Shown here in pieces: positions 48,669-57,205 of a stretch of 64,000 bases of DNA. The notes below the pieces were generated by a model, which was not told the DNA's origin, did no database searches, and saw nothing but the letters and a program-made list of their open reading frames with translations. The stretch is from assembly GCF_031583065.1 (NCBI RefSeq), contig NZ_CP134053.1:2294001-2358000 (forward strand), written 5' to 3'. Numbering within the stretch: position 1 is the stretch's first letter; each line of letters opens with the position of its first letter. The position numbers and the translations under genes were made by a program. The stretch is from Streptomyces sp. CGMCC 4.7035. Lineage in GTDB: Bacteria > Actinomycetota > Actinomycetes > Streptomycetales > Streptomycetaceae.

Positions 48669-50231
48669 CTACCGCGCCTCCTGGTCGCTGTCCGGGACTC
48701 GTGCCGCCCACATCGGCGGCCGCTCCGTCCGATGCCGGCCTTCCCCCACTGCCTGAACGGCGTGGGAGGTACCCCCACCGTTCTGCCGGGCCGGCCGCTC
48801 GTTCTGGCCGCGCAGCGCGGTGTGCAGCCCGTCCCACAGCGTGCCGTCGGTCCGGTCACGCGGATCGGGGTTGATCAGCACCACACCGATCACCGCGATG
48901 CGCTGGTCCGCGAGCTGCCGCGCCACGGTGTGCAGCCACGCGGCGCTGCCGTGCCCCGCACGCACGACGAGCACGGTCCGAGTGCCGAGGTACTGGAGGT
49001 CGGTCCACGCCGCGCCGGGCGCCACCGAGCCGACGCCGAGCCGGCGCTCCTGGTGCGACCCGGCCGCGGCACGCTCGCCGGTGACCACGGCCGGGTCCCC
49101 CGGCTTCGGGCGGCGGCCGGAGAGCTGCCGGCCGGGCAGACCGTCGACGATGACCACCGGCCCCTCCGCCGCCAGTGCCCTGGCGAGGTCCAGGGCGATC
49201 ACGCTCGTGTTGCGCGCGCAGCCCAGTTCCAGCAGCGACACGGGTTCCGCGGAACCACGCACGACGCGGGCCAGCGACGTGGTGAGCCGTTCACGTGCCG
49301 CCCGGACCCGGCGGCGCTGCCATCGCCCGGCCGGCCGGTGGGGCAGCTCCGCGATGACCGAGGCGCCGAGGTTCGCGGCGATCTCCCGGCGCAGCACGGG
49401 ACGGTCCGCCACCACCGCGCCGACCGCGGCCACCGCGAGCCCGAGGAAGAGCCCGAGGAAGAGCCCGATCGCGGCGTCGGTGGCAGCGGCCTTGGGCAGG
49501 GAGCGCCGGACCACGTGCGGGGCGTCCACGATCTGCGTGCCGGCGACGAGCCGGGGCGTGCCGATGCTCGCCTGAGCGGCGCGCTGGCCGAAATCGGTGA
49601 TCTGGGAGGTGAGTTCGGCCCGGCGGGCGTAGAGCGACTCCAGGTCCGCCGACGACTCCGGCCCGCTGGCCCGCGTTCCGTCTCCGATCGCCTTGTTGAC
49701 CTGGGCCAGTTGGTCCTTCAGCTGGTCACGCTGGCCGAGCAGGGCCTTGGCCTCGGCGTGCGAGGCCTGCTGTATCCGCCTCACATGGTCCGCGACGAAG
49801 GCATCGGCCAACGCCTTGGCGCGGGCCACCGCTTCCGCGTCGCTGTCACCGGTCACGGTGATCTGCAGCATGTTGTTGGTCAAACCGGTACCGCTGTAGT
49901 CCTGCATGAAGTCCTCGGCCTTTTCCTGGGACTTCAGGGACTTGAGGGACTTCAGGGCCTTGTCGGCGATCCGTGTGGTCTGCAGCAGCGCGACGTCGGT
50001 GCGGATCAGCGTTCCGGGGTCGTTCGGCTGGTCCTCCTCATGCGCGACCAGCACCTTGGTCACCGCGGTCGGCGGCTGCGGCAGCAGGAACGCCACCACC
50101 GCGCCGACGAGCAGCCCCAGCAGCGCGAGGGAGCACCAGAGGCGGCGCCGCCTGCGCACCGCCGCCACCAGGACCTGCAGATCAAGCAGCGGAGCGGCGG
50201 CCGACGACTCCGGGGTCGTACTCGTCGTCAC
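48669..50231 (-). CDS. Wzz-like polysaccharide co-polymerase with degenerate kinase-like domain
   Basis: A 520-aa protein from GTG 50231, overlapping the previous stop (GTGA). The N-terminal Wzz domain has TM1 (LWCSLALLGLLVGAVVAFLL, about 32-51), a coiled extracellular loop with a short DNA-encoded repeat (KSLKSLKS), and TM2 (AAIGLFLGLFLGLAVAAVGA). The cytosolic part resembles a bacterial tyrosine kinase in layout (ALDLARALAAEGPVVIVDG), but the Walker A lysine loop is absent and no Tyr-rich tail is seen. It is likely to control chain length or export without kinase activity. Confidence 0.82.
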   Translation of the reverse strand: MTTSTTPESSAAAPLLDLQVLVAAVRRRRRLWCSLALLGLLVGAVVAFLLPQPPTAVTKVLVAHEEDQPNDPGTLIRTDVALLQTTRIADKALKSLKSLKSQEKAEDFMQDYSGTGLTNNMLQITVTGDSDAEAVARAKALADAFVADHVRRIQQASHAEAKALLGQRDQLKDQLAQVNKAIGDGTRASGPESSADLESLYARRAELTSQITDFGQRAAQASIGTPRLVAGTQIVDAPHVVRRSLPKAAATDAAIGLFLGLFLGLAVAAVGAVVADRPVLRREIAANLGASVIAELPHRPAGRWQRRRVRAARERLTTSLARVVRGSAEPVSLLELGCARNTSVIALDLARALAAEGPVVIVDGLPGRQLSGRRPKPGDPAVVTGERAAAGSHQERRLGVGSVAPGAAWTDLQYLGTRTVLVVRAGHGSAAWLHTVARQLADQRIAVIGVVLINPDPRDRTDGTLWDGLHTALRGQNERPARQNGGGTSHAVQAVGEGRHRTERPPMWAARVPDSDQEAR

Positions 50232-51643
50232 CCTGTGACTCCCGTCGCGTCGTCCAGTTCGCCGTCGAAGGCCGCGAGCGCCGGTACGGCGGTATGCCGA
50301 GAGTGGTCGGCCGACCGCGTCGCACGGACCGGACCGGCGAGGACGATGCCGACGACCGCGTGCTTGGCGTCCGCACACGCCTCGGCGATGCCGGCGAGCT
50401 CCCCCGCGGTCCAGCTGCCGGCGCTGAGCACGACCAGGGCACCGGACTCCTGGCCGCGGTCCGGCACCATCGGACGGGACACCGAAACCGCCACCGGTCG
50501 CAGCATGGGGTATCCCCTGCTCGAAGAGCTTGGGGAAGGATCGCTCCCGGCCTCGACGACGAGCAGCCCGGCGGCCCGGCGGGCGATCTCGTCACCCTCG
50601 GGGAAGACGACCAGCAGCCGCCGCGGGGCCGGTAGCTGGTCCCGGAGACGGGAGCACACCCGCCGGTAGCGGATCTGCCTGCTGGCCTCGTCGCCGGACG
50701 TCTGCGGGGTCGGGATGTCCCACCGGACGTCGAGGCCCAGCAGCCGGCGGATCCAGGCCCGCGGGCCATGGCCTGCCGGCCGGTGCGTGGGCCGTTCAAC
50801 GGGTACGTCGACGATACCCAGCAGCGCCGAGCCCAGCGCCGCGGTGATCTCCGGTTCGCCGCGCAGTCGGCGGCTCATCCGCCCGGCGGTGAGATGGCCG
50901 ATGACCGCGAACAGGAAGAACAGCAGCGCTCCGCCGGCGATGAGCTGCGTCCTCGTCGGCGGTGCCTCGCCGGTCGGCCGGGCCGCCGACCCCATGACGA
51001 CCATGTTCTTCGCGTTCTTCGCCTTGCCGTCGGCCGGGTCGGCCTGCTCCAGCGTGTTGATGGCCTCCCGCAGCGCGGTGCGCAGCTTCTCCAGCTCGGT
51101 GCGGGTCTGCACGCTCTCCACGGTCTGCCCCGGATCGGCCGCGCCGGCCAGCTTGCTGATGCGGCGGCTGGTGTCCTCCACCGACTGCTTGAGCGTGTCG
51201 AGCTCCGCCGCCGCTTCGGGGTCGGCGCTGTTGCTCGCGATCCGCGTGGCGTAGGAGACGAACTCCTTGGCCACCTGGTCGGAGAGCCGCTGTGCGCGCT
51301 CCGGCGTGTCGGCCGTGCCGGAGATCTTGATGATGTTCCCGTCGGTGGCCTTGGCGCTGACCTGATCCCGCAGGTCGCTGCCGCTCACGCCGGTCCAGCC
51401 GAGCGTGGCGGCCGCGCGGTCGACCACCACCGAACTGGTCGCCACCTCGGTCTGTGTCAGCAGCTCGCGCTCCTCCCACGTCCCCGGCAGCAGCACCGAT
51501 GCCGAGGTCGTGTAGCGCGGCGGAAACAGCAAGGAGGCGCCGTAGCCGACGAGCGCACCCACCAGGGCGAGGATGGTGAGCAGCCGCCAGCGCCGACGGA
51601 GGATCCGCCCGATCGTGACCAGGCGTATGGCGTCATCGATCAA
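50228..51643 (-). CDS. Wzz-like polysaccharide co-polymerase, second copy
   Basis: A 471-aa protein. The Wzz domain has TM1 (LLTILALVGALVGYGASLLF), PPRYTTSASVLLPG as its family entry motif, a coiled loop (about 60-220), and TM2 (LIAGGALLFFLFAVIGHLTA). The cytosolic part again follows the tyrosine-kinase layout (CSRLRDQLPAPRRLLVVFPE and GALVVLSAGSWTAGELAG) without a P-loop. TTG 51643 is preferred because GGAAGAGG lies 8 nt upstream; GTG 51697 lacks a ribosome site. It overlaps the upstream glycosyltransferase by 11 nt. Confidence 0.82.
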   Translation of the reverse strand: MIDDAIRLVTIGRILRRRWRLLTILALVGALVGYGASLLFPPRYTTSASVLLPGTWEERELLTQTEVATSSVVVDRAAATLGWTGVSGSDLRDQVSAKATDGNIIKISGTADTPERAQRLSDQVAKEFVSYATRIASNSADPEAAAELDTLKQSVEDTSRRISKLAGAADPGQTVESVQTRTELEKLRTALREAINTLEQADPADGKAKNAKNMVVMGSAARPTGEAPPTRTQLIAGGALLFFLFAVIGHLTAGRMSRRLRGEPEITAALGSALLGIVDVPVERPTHRPAGHGPRAWIRRLLGLDVRWDIPTPQTSGDEASRQIRYRRVCSRLRDQLPAPRRLLVVFPEGDEIARRAAGLLVVEAGSDPSPSSSSRGYPMLRPVAVSVSRPMVPDRGQESGALVVLSAGSWTAGELAGIAEACADAKHAVVGIVLAGPVRATRSADHSRHTAVPALAAFDGELDDATGVTG

Positions 51644-52901
51644 CGGCGCGGCCTCTTCCCTGCCCGGTCCGGTTGTTCGAGGCCGGAGCCTGGTCACGGC
51701 AGGCAGCGGCGTAGGCGGCGAGCAGCGACGCTTGCGAGTTCCGCCAGGAGAGCGGCCCGCTGACCCGCTCCTGGCCGATCTTGCCCATCCGGGCCCGCTT
51801 CTCCGGATCGTCCAGCAGCAGCGCGATGAGCCCCGCGAACTCGGCCTCGTCGTTGGCGGGCGCGTAGACGGCGGCGTCACCGGCGGAGACTCGCGCCTCC
51901 CGGAGGTCGAACGAGACGATCGGCCGGCCCATCACCATGTACTCCAGGACCTTGTTCATGGTCGACACGTCGTTGAGCGGATTGCGCGGGTCGGGGGAGA
52001 GGCACACGTCCGCGGTGGACAGGTAGCGCACCAGGTCGGCGTCCGGAATGCGCCCGGTGAACTGCACCTGCTCCGAGAGCCCGAGCCGCCGGGACAGCTC
52101 CACCATCGCGTCGAAGGTGTCGCCCGCGCCGACGAACACCGCATGCCAGTCGGTCCGCCCGAACTCGTCGCGCAGCTTCGCAAGGGCCCGCAAGGCGTAG
52201 TCGACGCCGTCCTGCGGGCCCATGACGCCGAGGTAACACAGCAGATGAGGCTTGCCGCGCTTCAGCTCAGGCTCGGGCGGTACGGGGTGGAACCGGTCGA
52301 TGTCGGGCGCGCTGCGCACCACGAAGACGTCCGCCGGCCGCCGGCCGCCACGGCGCACCGCGACGTCCCGGTAGCTCTCGTTCGTGGCGAGCACGATGTC
52401 CGCGGCCCGGTAGGTCATCCGTTCCAGCGCGCACACGGCGCGGTAGAGCAGATCCTTGCCGCGGCTGAAGCGGGAGAGGTACAGCTCGGGTACCAGGTCG
52501 TGCTGGTCGAAGACGAACCGCGCTCCGCGCCGCTTCAACCACAGGGCCGGCAGGAACAGCAGGTCGGGCGGGTTGCAGGCATGGACCACGTCGACCGGCC
52601 CGACCTTGCGGGCCAGCCGGACCGTGTGCCACAACGCCGATCCGTACTCCCGCAGGTAGCCGGCCGGCCCTCCGGTGGCCGCGCGCAGCGGGTAGCGGTG
52701 GATCCGCACCCCGTCGATCTCCGCCTCCGGCTCCGTGTCCCGCTTACTCCCCTGAGGGCAGATGACGTGCACCTTCCAGCCCGCGTCGCGCAGCGTCGTG
52801 CACTCCTGCCACACCCGCCGGTCGAACGGCACCGACAGGTTCTCCACCAGGATCAGCGCGCGCCGGTTCGGCCGGTCGCCGCTGGTCGTTTCACCAAGCA
52901 A
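51633..52901 (-). CDS. Family 4 glycosyltransferase
   Basis: A 422-aa GT-B enzyme with the EPS-type opening LILVENLSVPFDRRVWQE, DVVHACNPPDLLFLPALWL, DQHDLVPELY, and a C-terminal domain with LGVMGPQDGVDYALRAL and MNKVLEYMVMGRPIVSFDL. The start appears to be TTG 52901, which overlaps the upstream dehydrogenase by 11 nt; no better start lies before the first beta strand. Confidence 0.92.
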   Translation of the reverse strand: MLGETTSGDRPNRRALILVENLSVPFDRRVWQECTTLRDAGWKVHVICPQGSKRDTEPEAEIDGVRIHRYPLRAATGGPAGYLREYGSALWHTVRLARKVGPVDVVHACNPPDLLFLPALWLKRRGARFVFDQHDLVPELYLSRFSRGKDLLYRAVCALERMTYRAADIVLATNESYRDVAVRRGGRRPADVFVVRSAPDIDRFHPVPPEPELKRGKPHLLCYLGVMGPQDGVDYALRALAKLRDEFGRTDWHAVFVGAGDTFDAMVELSRRLGLSEQVQFTGRIPDADLVRYLSTADVCLSPDPRNPLNDVSTMNKVLEYMVMGRPIVSFDLREARVSAGDAAVYAPANDEAEFAGLIALLLDDPEKRARMGKIGQERVSGPLSWRNSQASLLAAYAAACRDQAPASNNRTGQGRGRAVDR

Positions 52902-54207
52902 GGCCTATGTACCCCGGTTCGGCCCGGCGCGCCTCGGCGTCGGGAAGGCGGATGAGGTCGACAATCACCGGGCCGTCGCCATGGGGCAGCGCCGACAGCA
53001 CGGCCGGATCCCTGGTCCCGACCAGGCAGACGTCGGCGTGCTCCAGCACCTCGTCGACGGAATCCGCGAGCAGCTGCGCGAGGTGCGGCAACCGGGTCTC
53101 GATGTACTCGCGGTTCGCGCCGAGCAGCCGGGAGAGGCTCACGTTGGCGTCGTAGATCCGCAGGTCGTACCCCTTGCCGAAGAGACGTTCCGCCAGCTCG
53201 ACGAGCGGGCTCTCGCGGAGGTCGTCGGTGCCGGGTTTGAAGGACAACCCGAACATTCCCACCCGGCGCTTGCCGGTGCGCTCGACCAGCTCCACCGCCC
53301 GCTGCAGATGCTCGGAGTTGGAGGGCAGCACATGGGCGAGGATGGGCACCGAGACGTCGGCCTGCTGCGCCGCGTGGACCAGGCTGCGCAGGTCCTTGGG
53401 CAGGCAGGAGCCGCCGAAGGCGAAGCCGGGCCGCAGGTAGGCGGGGCTGATGTTCAGCTTGCGGTCGGCCAGGAACACGTCCATCACCTGGTGCGAGTCC
53501 ACCCCGAGCGCCTGGCACACCGCGCCCAGTTCGTTCGCGAAGCCGATCTTGAGGCCGTGGAACGCGTTGTCCGCGTATTTGATCGCCTCGGCCGTCGGGA
53601 TCGGCACCCGGAACACCTCGCCGGGCAAGCCGTCGTACAGCGCCAGCACCGTGTCGCCGCTTGCCGGGTCGAGCTCGCCGATGACGGTCTTGGGCGGGTC
53701 GAAGAAGTCCCGCACGCTCGTGCCCTCACGCAGGAACTCCGGGTTGACCGCGACCCCGATGTCCACCCCGGCCGTGCCGCCGACGAACTTCTCCAGGATC
53801 GGCACCAGCAGGTTCAGGCAGGTGCCCGGGAGCATGGTGCTGCGGAACACCACGGTGTGCCGACCGCCCCGCTCGGCCAGCGCGGCGCCGATCTCCTCGG
53901 TGACCCGCTCCAAGTACGTGGTGCACAGGCTGCCGTTGGGCTCCGACGGCGTGCCCACGCAGACCAGCGACACCTCGCTGTCCATGATCGCCTCGCGGAC
54001 GTCGCCGGTGGCGCGCAACGCTCCGGTGCGCACGACCTCGGCGATGAGCTCGCCGATCCGCTCCTCGACCACCGGGGCCTTGCCGTCGTTGACCAGGTCG
54101 ACCTTCACCGGGTTCACGTCCACCCCGATGACCTCGTGACCCATGCTGGCCAGGCACGCGGCCGACACGCAGCCCACGTAGCCGAGCCCGAAAACGCTGA
54201 CTCTCAT
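52891..54207 (-). CDS. GDP-mannose 6-dehydrogenase (AlgD)-like nucleotide-sugar dehydrogenase
   Basis: A 438-aa NAD-dependent enzyme that oxidises a sugar nucleotide twice to a uronic acid. The NAD motif is GLGYVG (7-12), Lys210 is in EAIKYADN, and catalytic Cys268 is in GFAFGGSCLPKD. Residue numbers and blocks (RSTMLPGTCLN, LSFKPGTDDLRESPLVELAE, GANREYIETRLPHL) follow Pseudomonas AlgD as I remember it (436 aa, Cys268) much better than typical actinobacterial UDP-glucose dehydrogenases. ATG 54207 has GGAGGAACGGG upstream. The substrate could still be UDP-glucose. Confidence 0.87.
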   Translation of the reverse strand: MRVSVFGLGYVGCVSAACLASMGHEVIGVDVNPVKVDLVNDGKAPVVEERIGELIAEVVRTGALRATGDVREAIMDSEVSLVCVGTPSEPNGSLCTTYLERVTEEIGAALAERGGRHTVVFRSTMLPGTCLNLLVPILEKFVGGTAGVDIGVAVNPEFLREGTSVRDFFDPPKTVIGELDPASGDTVLALYDGLPGEVFRVPIPTAEAIKYADNAFHGLKIGFANELGAVCQALGVDSHQVMDVFLADRKLNISPAYLRPGFAFGGSCLPKDLRSLVHAAQQADVSVPILAHVLPSNSEHLQRAVELVERTGKRRVGMFGLSFKPGTDDLRESPLVELAERLFGKGYDLRIYDANVSLSRLLGANREYIETRLPHLAQLLADSVDEVLEHADVCLVGTRDPAVLSALPHGDGPVIVDLIRLPDAEARRAEPGYIGLAW

Positions 54208-54266
54208 GACCCGTTCCTCCCCCCAGGCAGGCCCTTTCGGCCTGCGGTCCGAGCGCCGCCCGCGCA

Positions 54267-55745
54267 TCAGTAGGCCCCCTGCCCGTAGAGCACCGCACGC
54301 AGCGTCTTCCACAAGATCACCGTGTCCAGGGCGAGCGACCAGTCCTCCACGTACCGCAGGTCCAGCCGGACCGCCTCCTCCCACGACAGGTCGCTGCGTC
54401 CGCTGATCTGCCACAGGCCGGTGAGTCCGGGCTTGACCAGCAGCCGCCGCCGGATGTCCGGGCCGTACGCGGCGGACTCCTCCGGCAACGGAGGCCGCGG
54501 ACCGACGAGCGACATCGATCCGGTGAGCACGTTGAAAAGCTGCGGGAGCTCGTCGATCGAGTACCGGCGCAGCACCGCTCCCACCCGGGTCACCCGCGGA
54601 TCCCGGCGGAGCTTGAACAGCGGGCCTGCGCCCTCGTTGCGGTCGGCCAGCGCGGCACGTGCCCCGTCGGCCCCGGCGACCATGGTGCGGAACTTGAGAA
54701 TGGTGAACTCGCGGCCGTCCTTGCCGACCCTGCGCTGGCGATAGAAGGCCCCACCCCGACTGTCCACCAGCACGAGCAGCGCGACGGACACCATCAGTGG
54801 CGCGAACAGCAACAGCAGAATCGTTGCGCCTATTCGATCTACGACCCCTTTGACCGCCCGGCGGCCCCCGGTGAAGGCCGGCATGCTGACCCGCAGCAGC
54901 GGGATCCCGAGCACCGCGTCGATGTGCAGCCGCGGACCGGCCACCTCCATCAGCACGGGGGCCACGACCATCTCGGCGTCGCTGTCTTCGAGGTTCCAGG
55001 CCAGCCGCTGCAGCCGGTCCGGTGACCAGTGCGGGTCCGGTGTGACCGCGACGACACGGTAGCCGTCGTGGCGGACGTGCTTGGCGACGTCCGTCAGCCG
55101 GCCGACGACCGGCACTCCGTCCAGTTGGTCACCGTCGAGCCCGCGACCGTCCGTCGTGCACACCGCCTCCACCCGCCAGCCGAGATGCGGGAACTTGCGG
55201 GTTCGGGTGATCAGGTCGCGCACGGTGGCCGGGCTCCCGGCAGCGAGCACCGGTCTCAGGCACCGACCTTCCTTGCGCTGTTTGTGCAGCCAGAGGCGGA
55301 GCAGATACCGCTCGGTCATGGTGACGAGCGCGATCGCGGGGATTGCGACGAAGATCCAGAGCTTGATGTTGCGCGAGGTCAGGGCGATCCCGCCGAGCGC
55401 CAGGACGACGGTCGCCGCGAACAGCGAGCGTCCGAGCCGGCGGAATTCCTCGGCACCCTGGCCGAGCACGGCCGGAGCCCACGCCCGGCCCACCGCGAGG
55501 GCCCCCAGCACCAGCAGCTCGGTGCCGAATGCGAGAATTCCCCACTTCTCGTGCCAGTTGGCCGCGTCCCGGGCCCCGAAGAAGTTGCCGATCGACGCCA
55601 CCACGACGGCGGTGGCCACGGTATCGCTGGTGATCACGGTATGGCGGTACCGCTGCTCCCATTCGATCGCGGGCTGGCTGATTGCCCCGTCCGTCAGGCG
55701 CCCGCTCGCCGACGGAAACGGGCTGACTCTTCCCCCTTGCCGCAC
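54267..55745 (-). CDS. Priming polyprenyl glycosylphosphotransferase (WbaP/CpsE-like)
   Basis: A 492-aa membrane enzyme that starts repeat-unit assembly by moving a sugar phosphate onto undecaprenyl phosphate. Four N-terminal helices (about 38-150), a CoA-binding-like middle domain and a further helix (GATILLLLFAPLMVSVALLV) are followed by the catalytic domain with FYRQRRVGKDGREFTILKFR, SIDELPQLFNVLTG, SMSLVGPRPPLPEE and KPGLTGLWQISGRS. GTG 55745 is the upstream-most start of the locus, 59 nt before the dehydrogenase gene. The promoter should lie beyond it. Confidence 0.92.
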   Translation of the reverse strand: MRQGGRVSPFPSASGRLTDGAISQPAIEWEQRYRHTVITSDTVATAVVVASIGNFFGARDAANWHEKWGILAFGTELLVLGALAVGRAWAPAVLGQGAEEFRRLGRSLFAATVVLALGGIALTSRNIKLWIFVAIPAIALVTMTERYLLRLWLHKQRKEGRCLRPVLAAGSPATVRDLITRTRKFPHLGWRVEAVCTTDGRGLDGDQLDGVPVVGRLTDVAKHVRHDGYRVVAVTPDPHWSPDRLQRLAWNLEDSDAEMVVAPVLMEVAGPRLHIDAVLGIPLLRVSMPAFTGGRRAVKGVVDRIGATILLLLFAPLMVSVALLVLVDSRGGAFYRQRRVGKDGREFTILKFRTMVAGADGARAALADRNEGAGPLFKLRRDPRVTRVGAVLRRYSIDELPQLFNVLTGSMSLVGPRPPLPEESAAYGPDIRRRLLVKPGLTGLWQISGRSDLSWEEAVRLDLRYVEDWSLALDTVILWKTLRAVLYGQGAY

Positions 55746-56566
55746 AGAACCCCCCAGGTCCCCAGTGGTTCGACGTGTTCGCCTAGCACTGTTCCTCCCC
55801 TCGGGAGGCCCCCGCCCCCCGTGCCGCGCTGTTCCTCCCCCGCGAGAGGCCCCCGCCCCCCGCGCATGAAATCCTGGCTATCTCAGAGCAATTGGAACAA
55901 CCCACCCTGGCGGCAGCAGACTCGCATGTCCTGCCGGACTCTCAAGATGCGCGGGAACCCGTCGAAACCTCGGGCGCTCCCCGCACCCAAGGCCCCCTCG
56001 CGGGCCCCAAGAATTGATCACCCCCACGTCTGGCGCCGGGGACGCGACTGCTGGCGTTCCGTAGCACCGGACCTATAGATCACTATTGGTCGCCTCGTGT
56101 TCGAACAGCTGAAGCAAGGTCAATCTAGACCATCCGGGCCGGTATGAAGAGAGGATGTGTGTAATTTGTGTTCAAGGTTTGAGGCCGGCTCCACCGATCG
56201 ATGACCGCCTACGGGTGACTTCACGCCACCGGGCGCTCCAGCGGCTCGCGCGGCCACCGGGCGCGCTTCTGCGCGGTAGCGTCGGCGAGCTGTAACGGGC
56301 CTTGGTACGGCGGTCAGTTCGGCAGGAGCTTCGCGCTGTTCGTGCACTACGGCGTGCCGCTGTGGGTGCCCGGGGTGGGCGGGGCGATCGACCCGGACGG
56401 CGAGGCGCGTGACTTGGACGACTTGATCGTGTCGCAGTCCCTGAGAGGTGACGCGCTTACCAAGTCGCGTCGGACCGCCCCGGAAGGAATATCCGGAACC
56501 CGCTCCCGGAGTCACAGGTCCCCTTCCTTCAGGGGCACTGCAGATCACCCTCAGCATCGTGTTCTG
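55746..56566. promoter_or_regulatory. Upstream region of the exopolysaccharide locus
   Basis: About 820 nt without a convincing gene. A 40-bp-spaced direct repeat (CTGTTCCTCCC...GAGGCCCCCGCCCCCCG) lies at 55789-55820 and 55829-55862. Part of the rest is less GC-rich (for example 56080-56180 with CTATAGATCACTATTGG and TGTGTGTAATTTGTG), as expected for a promoter region of the leftward 21-gene unit. No specific promoter is assigned. The frame at about 56306-56490 (plus) reads HYGVPLWVPGVGG and may be a fragment of a lost gene. Confidence 0.45.
55789..55862. repeat. Direct repeat in the exopolysaccharide leader
   Basis: Two copies with a 40-bp period: CTGTTCCTCCCCTCGGGAGG then CCCCCGCCCCCCG, and CTGTTCCTCCCCCGCGAGAGG then the same C-rich end. 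In the leftward transcript each copy carries a GGGGGG-rich segment followed by GGGAGGAACAG, which resembles a ribosome site but has no start codon after it. Confidence 0.75.
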
Positions 56567-56893
56567 TCACCGTGTCGGTCCGTCGGCGGATCCTGCCGCC
56601 AGCGCCTGCTGGAGTTCGCCAAGATCCGGGACCCCGGCCAGGCCGTGCGGCGTGCGGTAGACCCGACAGGCCAGCCCCGGCGAGCGGCCGGGCTCGGCGA
56701 ACGGGTCTTGGGCGGCGATGTGGATAGTTGGGGAGCCGGTGAAACCGGCCTACTCGGCTTCGAGCTGCTCGACAATCACACGGGTGTCCCATGCGGTGTC
56801 GTGCAGGCCGATGTCGTCGAGGGCTTGCCGCAGCCGTTCGGCGGCGGGCTTCTCGTTCAGGCAGTTCGGGACGACCAACAACTCGGTGTCCAT
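56567..56893 (-). pseudogene. Thioredoxin-like protein gene with in-frame UAG
   Basis: ATG 56893 opens a frame that reads MDTELLVVPNCLNEKPAAER and on to EQLEAE, then a UAG (codon 48, 56750-56752). It continues in the same frame as AGFTGSPTIHIAAQDPFAEPG and RSPGLACRVYRTPHGLAGVP to a TGA at 56567. Both halves are recognisably one small thioredoxin-like family, so a single nonsense change splits an otherwise intact 108-codon gene. The usual CP at the active site is CL here. Confidence 0.75.
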
Positions 56894-57205
56894 GTCTCCA
56901 GGATCGCGTACTCGCCGTTCAGCGAGAGCCGGTGGGCAAGCGCAGCACTGCGGCGGTCGTCCTGGCCGACAATCCCGGCGGGAACGTGGTCGGCCGACAG
57001 CTGTGACCGCCTGCCGCAATCACCATCTGCGCCTGGTCAGGCGCCGGGTCATGAGGACGCGCTGAGTGATGGCCTGCCACGTGCCGTGTCGCTGTTGGTG
57101 GTTGGGGCAGCTGTTCCATGGGGTTCCTGCCAGGTGTGGAGCTCGATTCGCGAACGCGCAGGTCTGAGGCCCTCAGTCGCCGCACTGTTCGGTCCTAGAT
57201 TTCGC
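56894..57205. other. Gap between pseudogene and orphan gene
   Basis: About 310 nt with no gene I can support. Minus-strand frames contain no start with a ribosome site. It may hold a promoter for the thioredoxin-like pseudogene. Confidence 0.35.

Noticed and set aside
56120..56557. 145-aa minus-strand frame in the exopolysaccharide leader
   Set aside because: No ribosome site, no family-like sequence, and it spans the likely promoter region.
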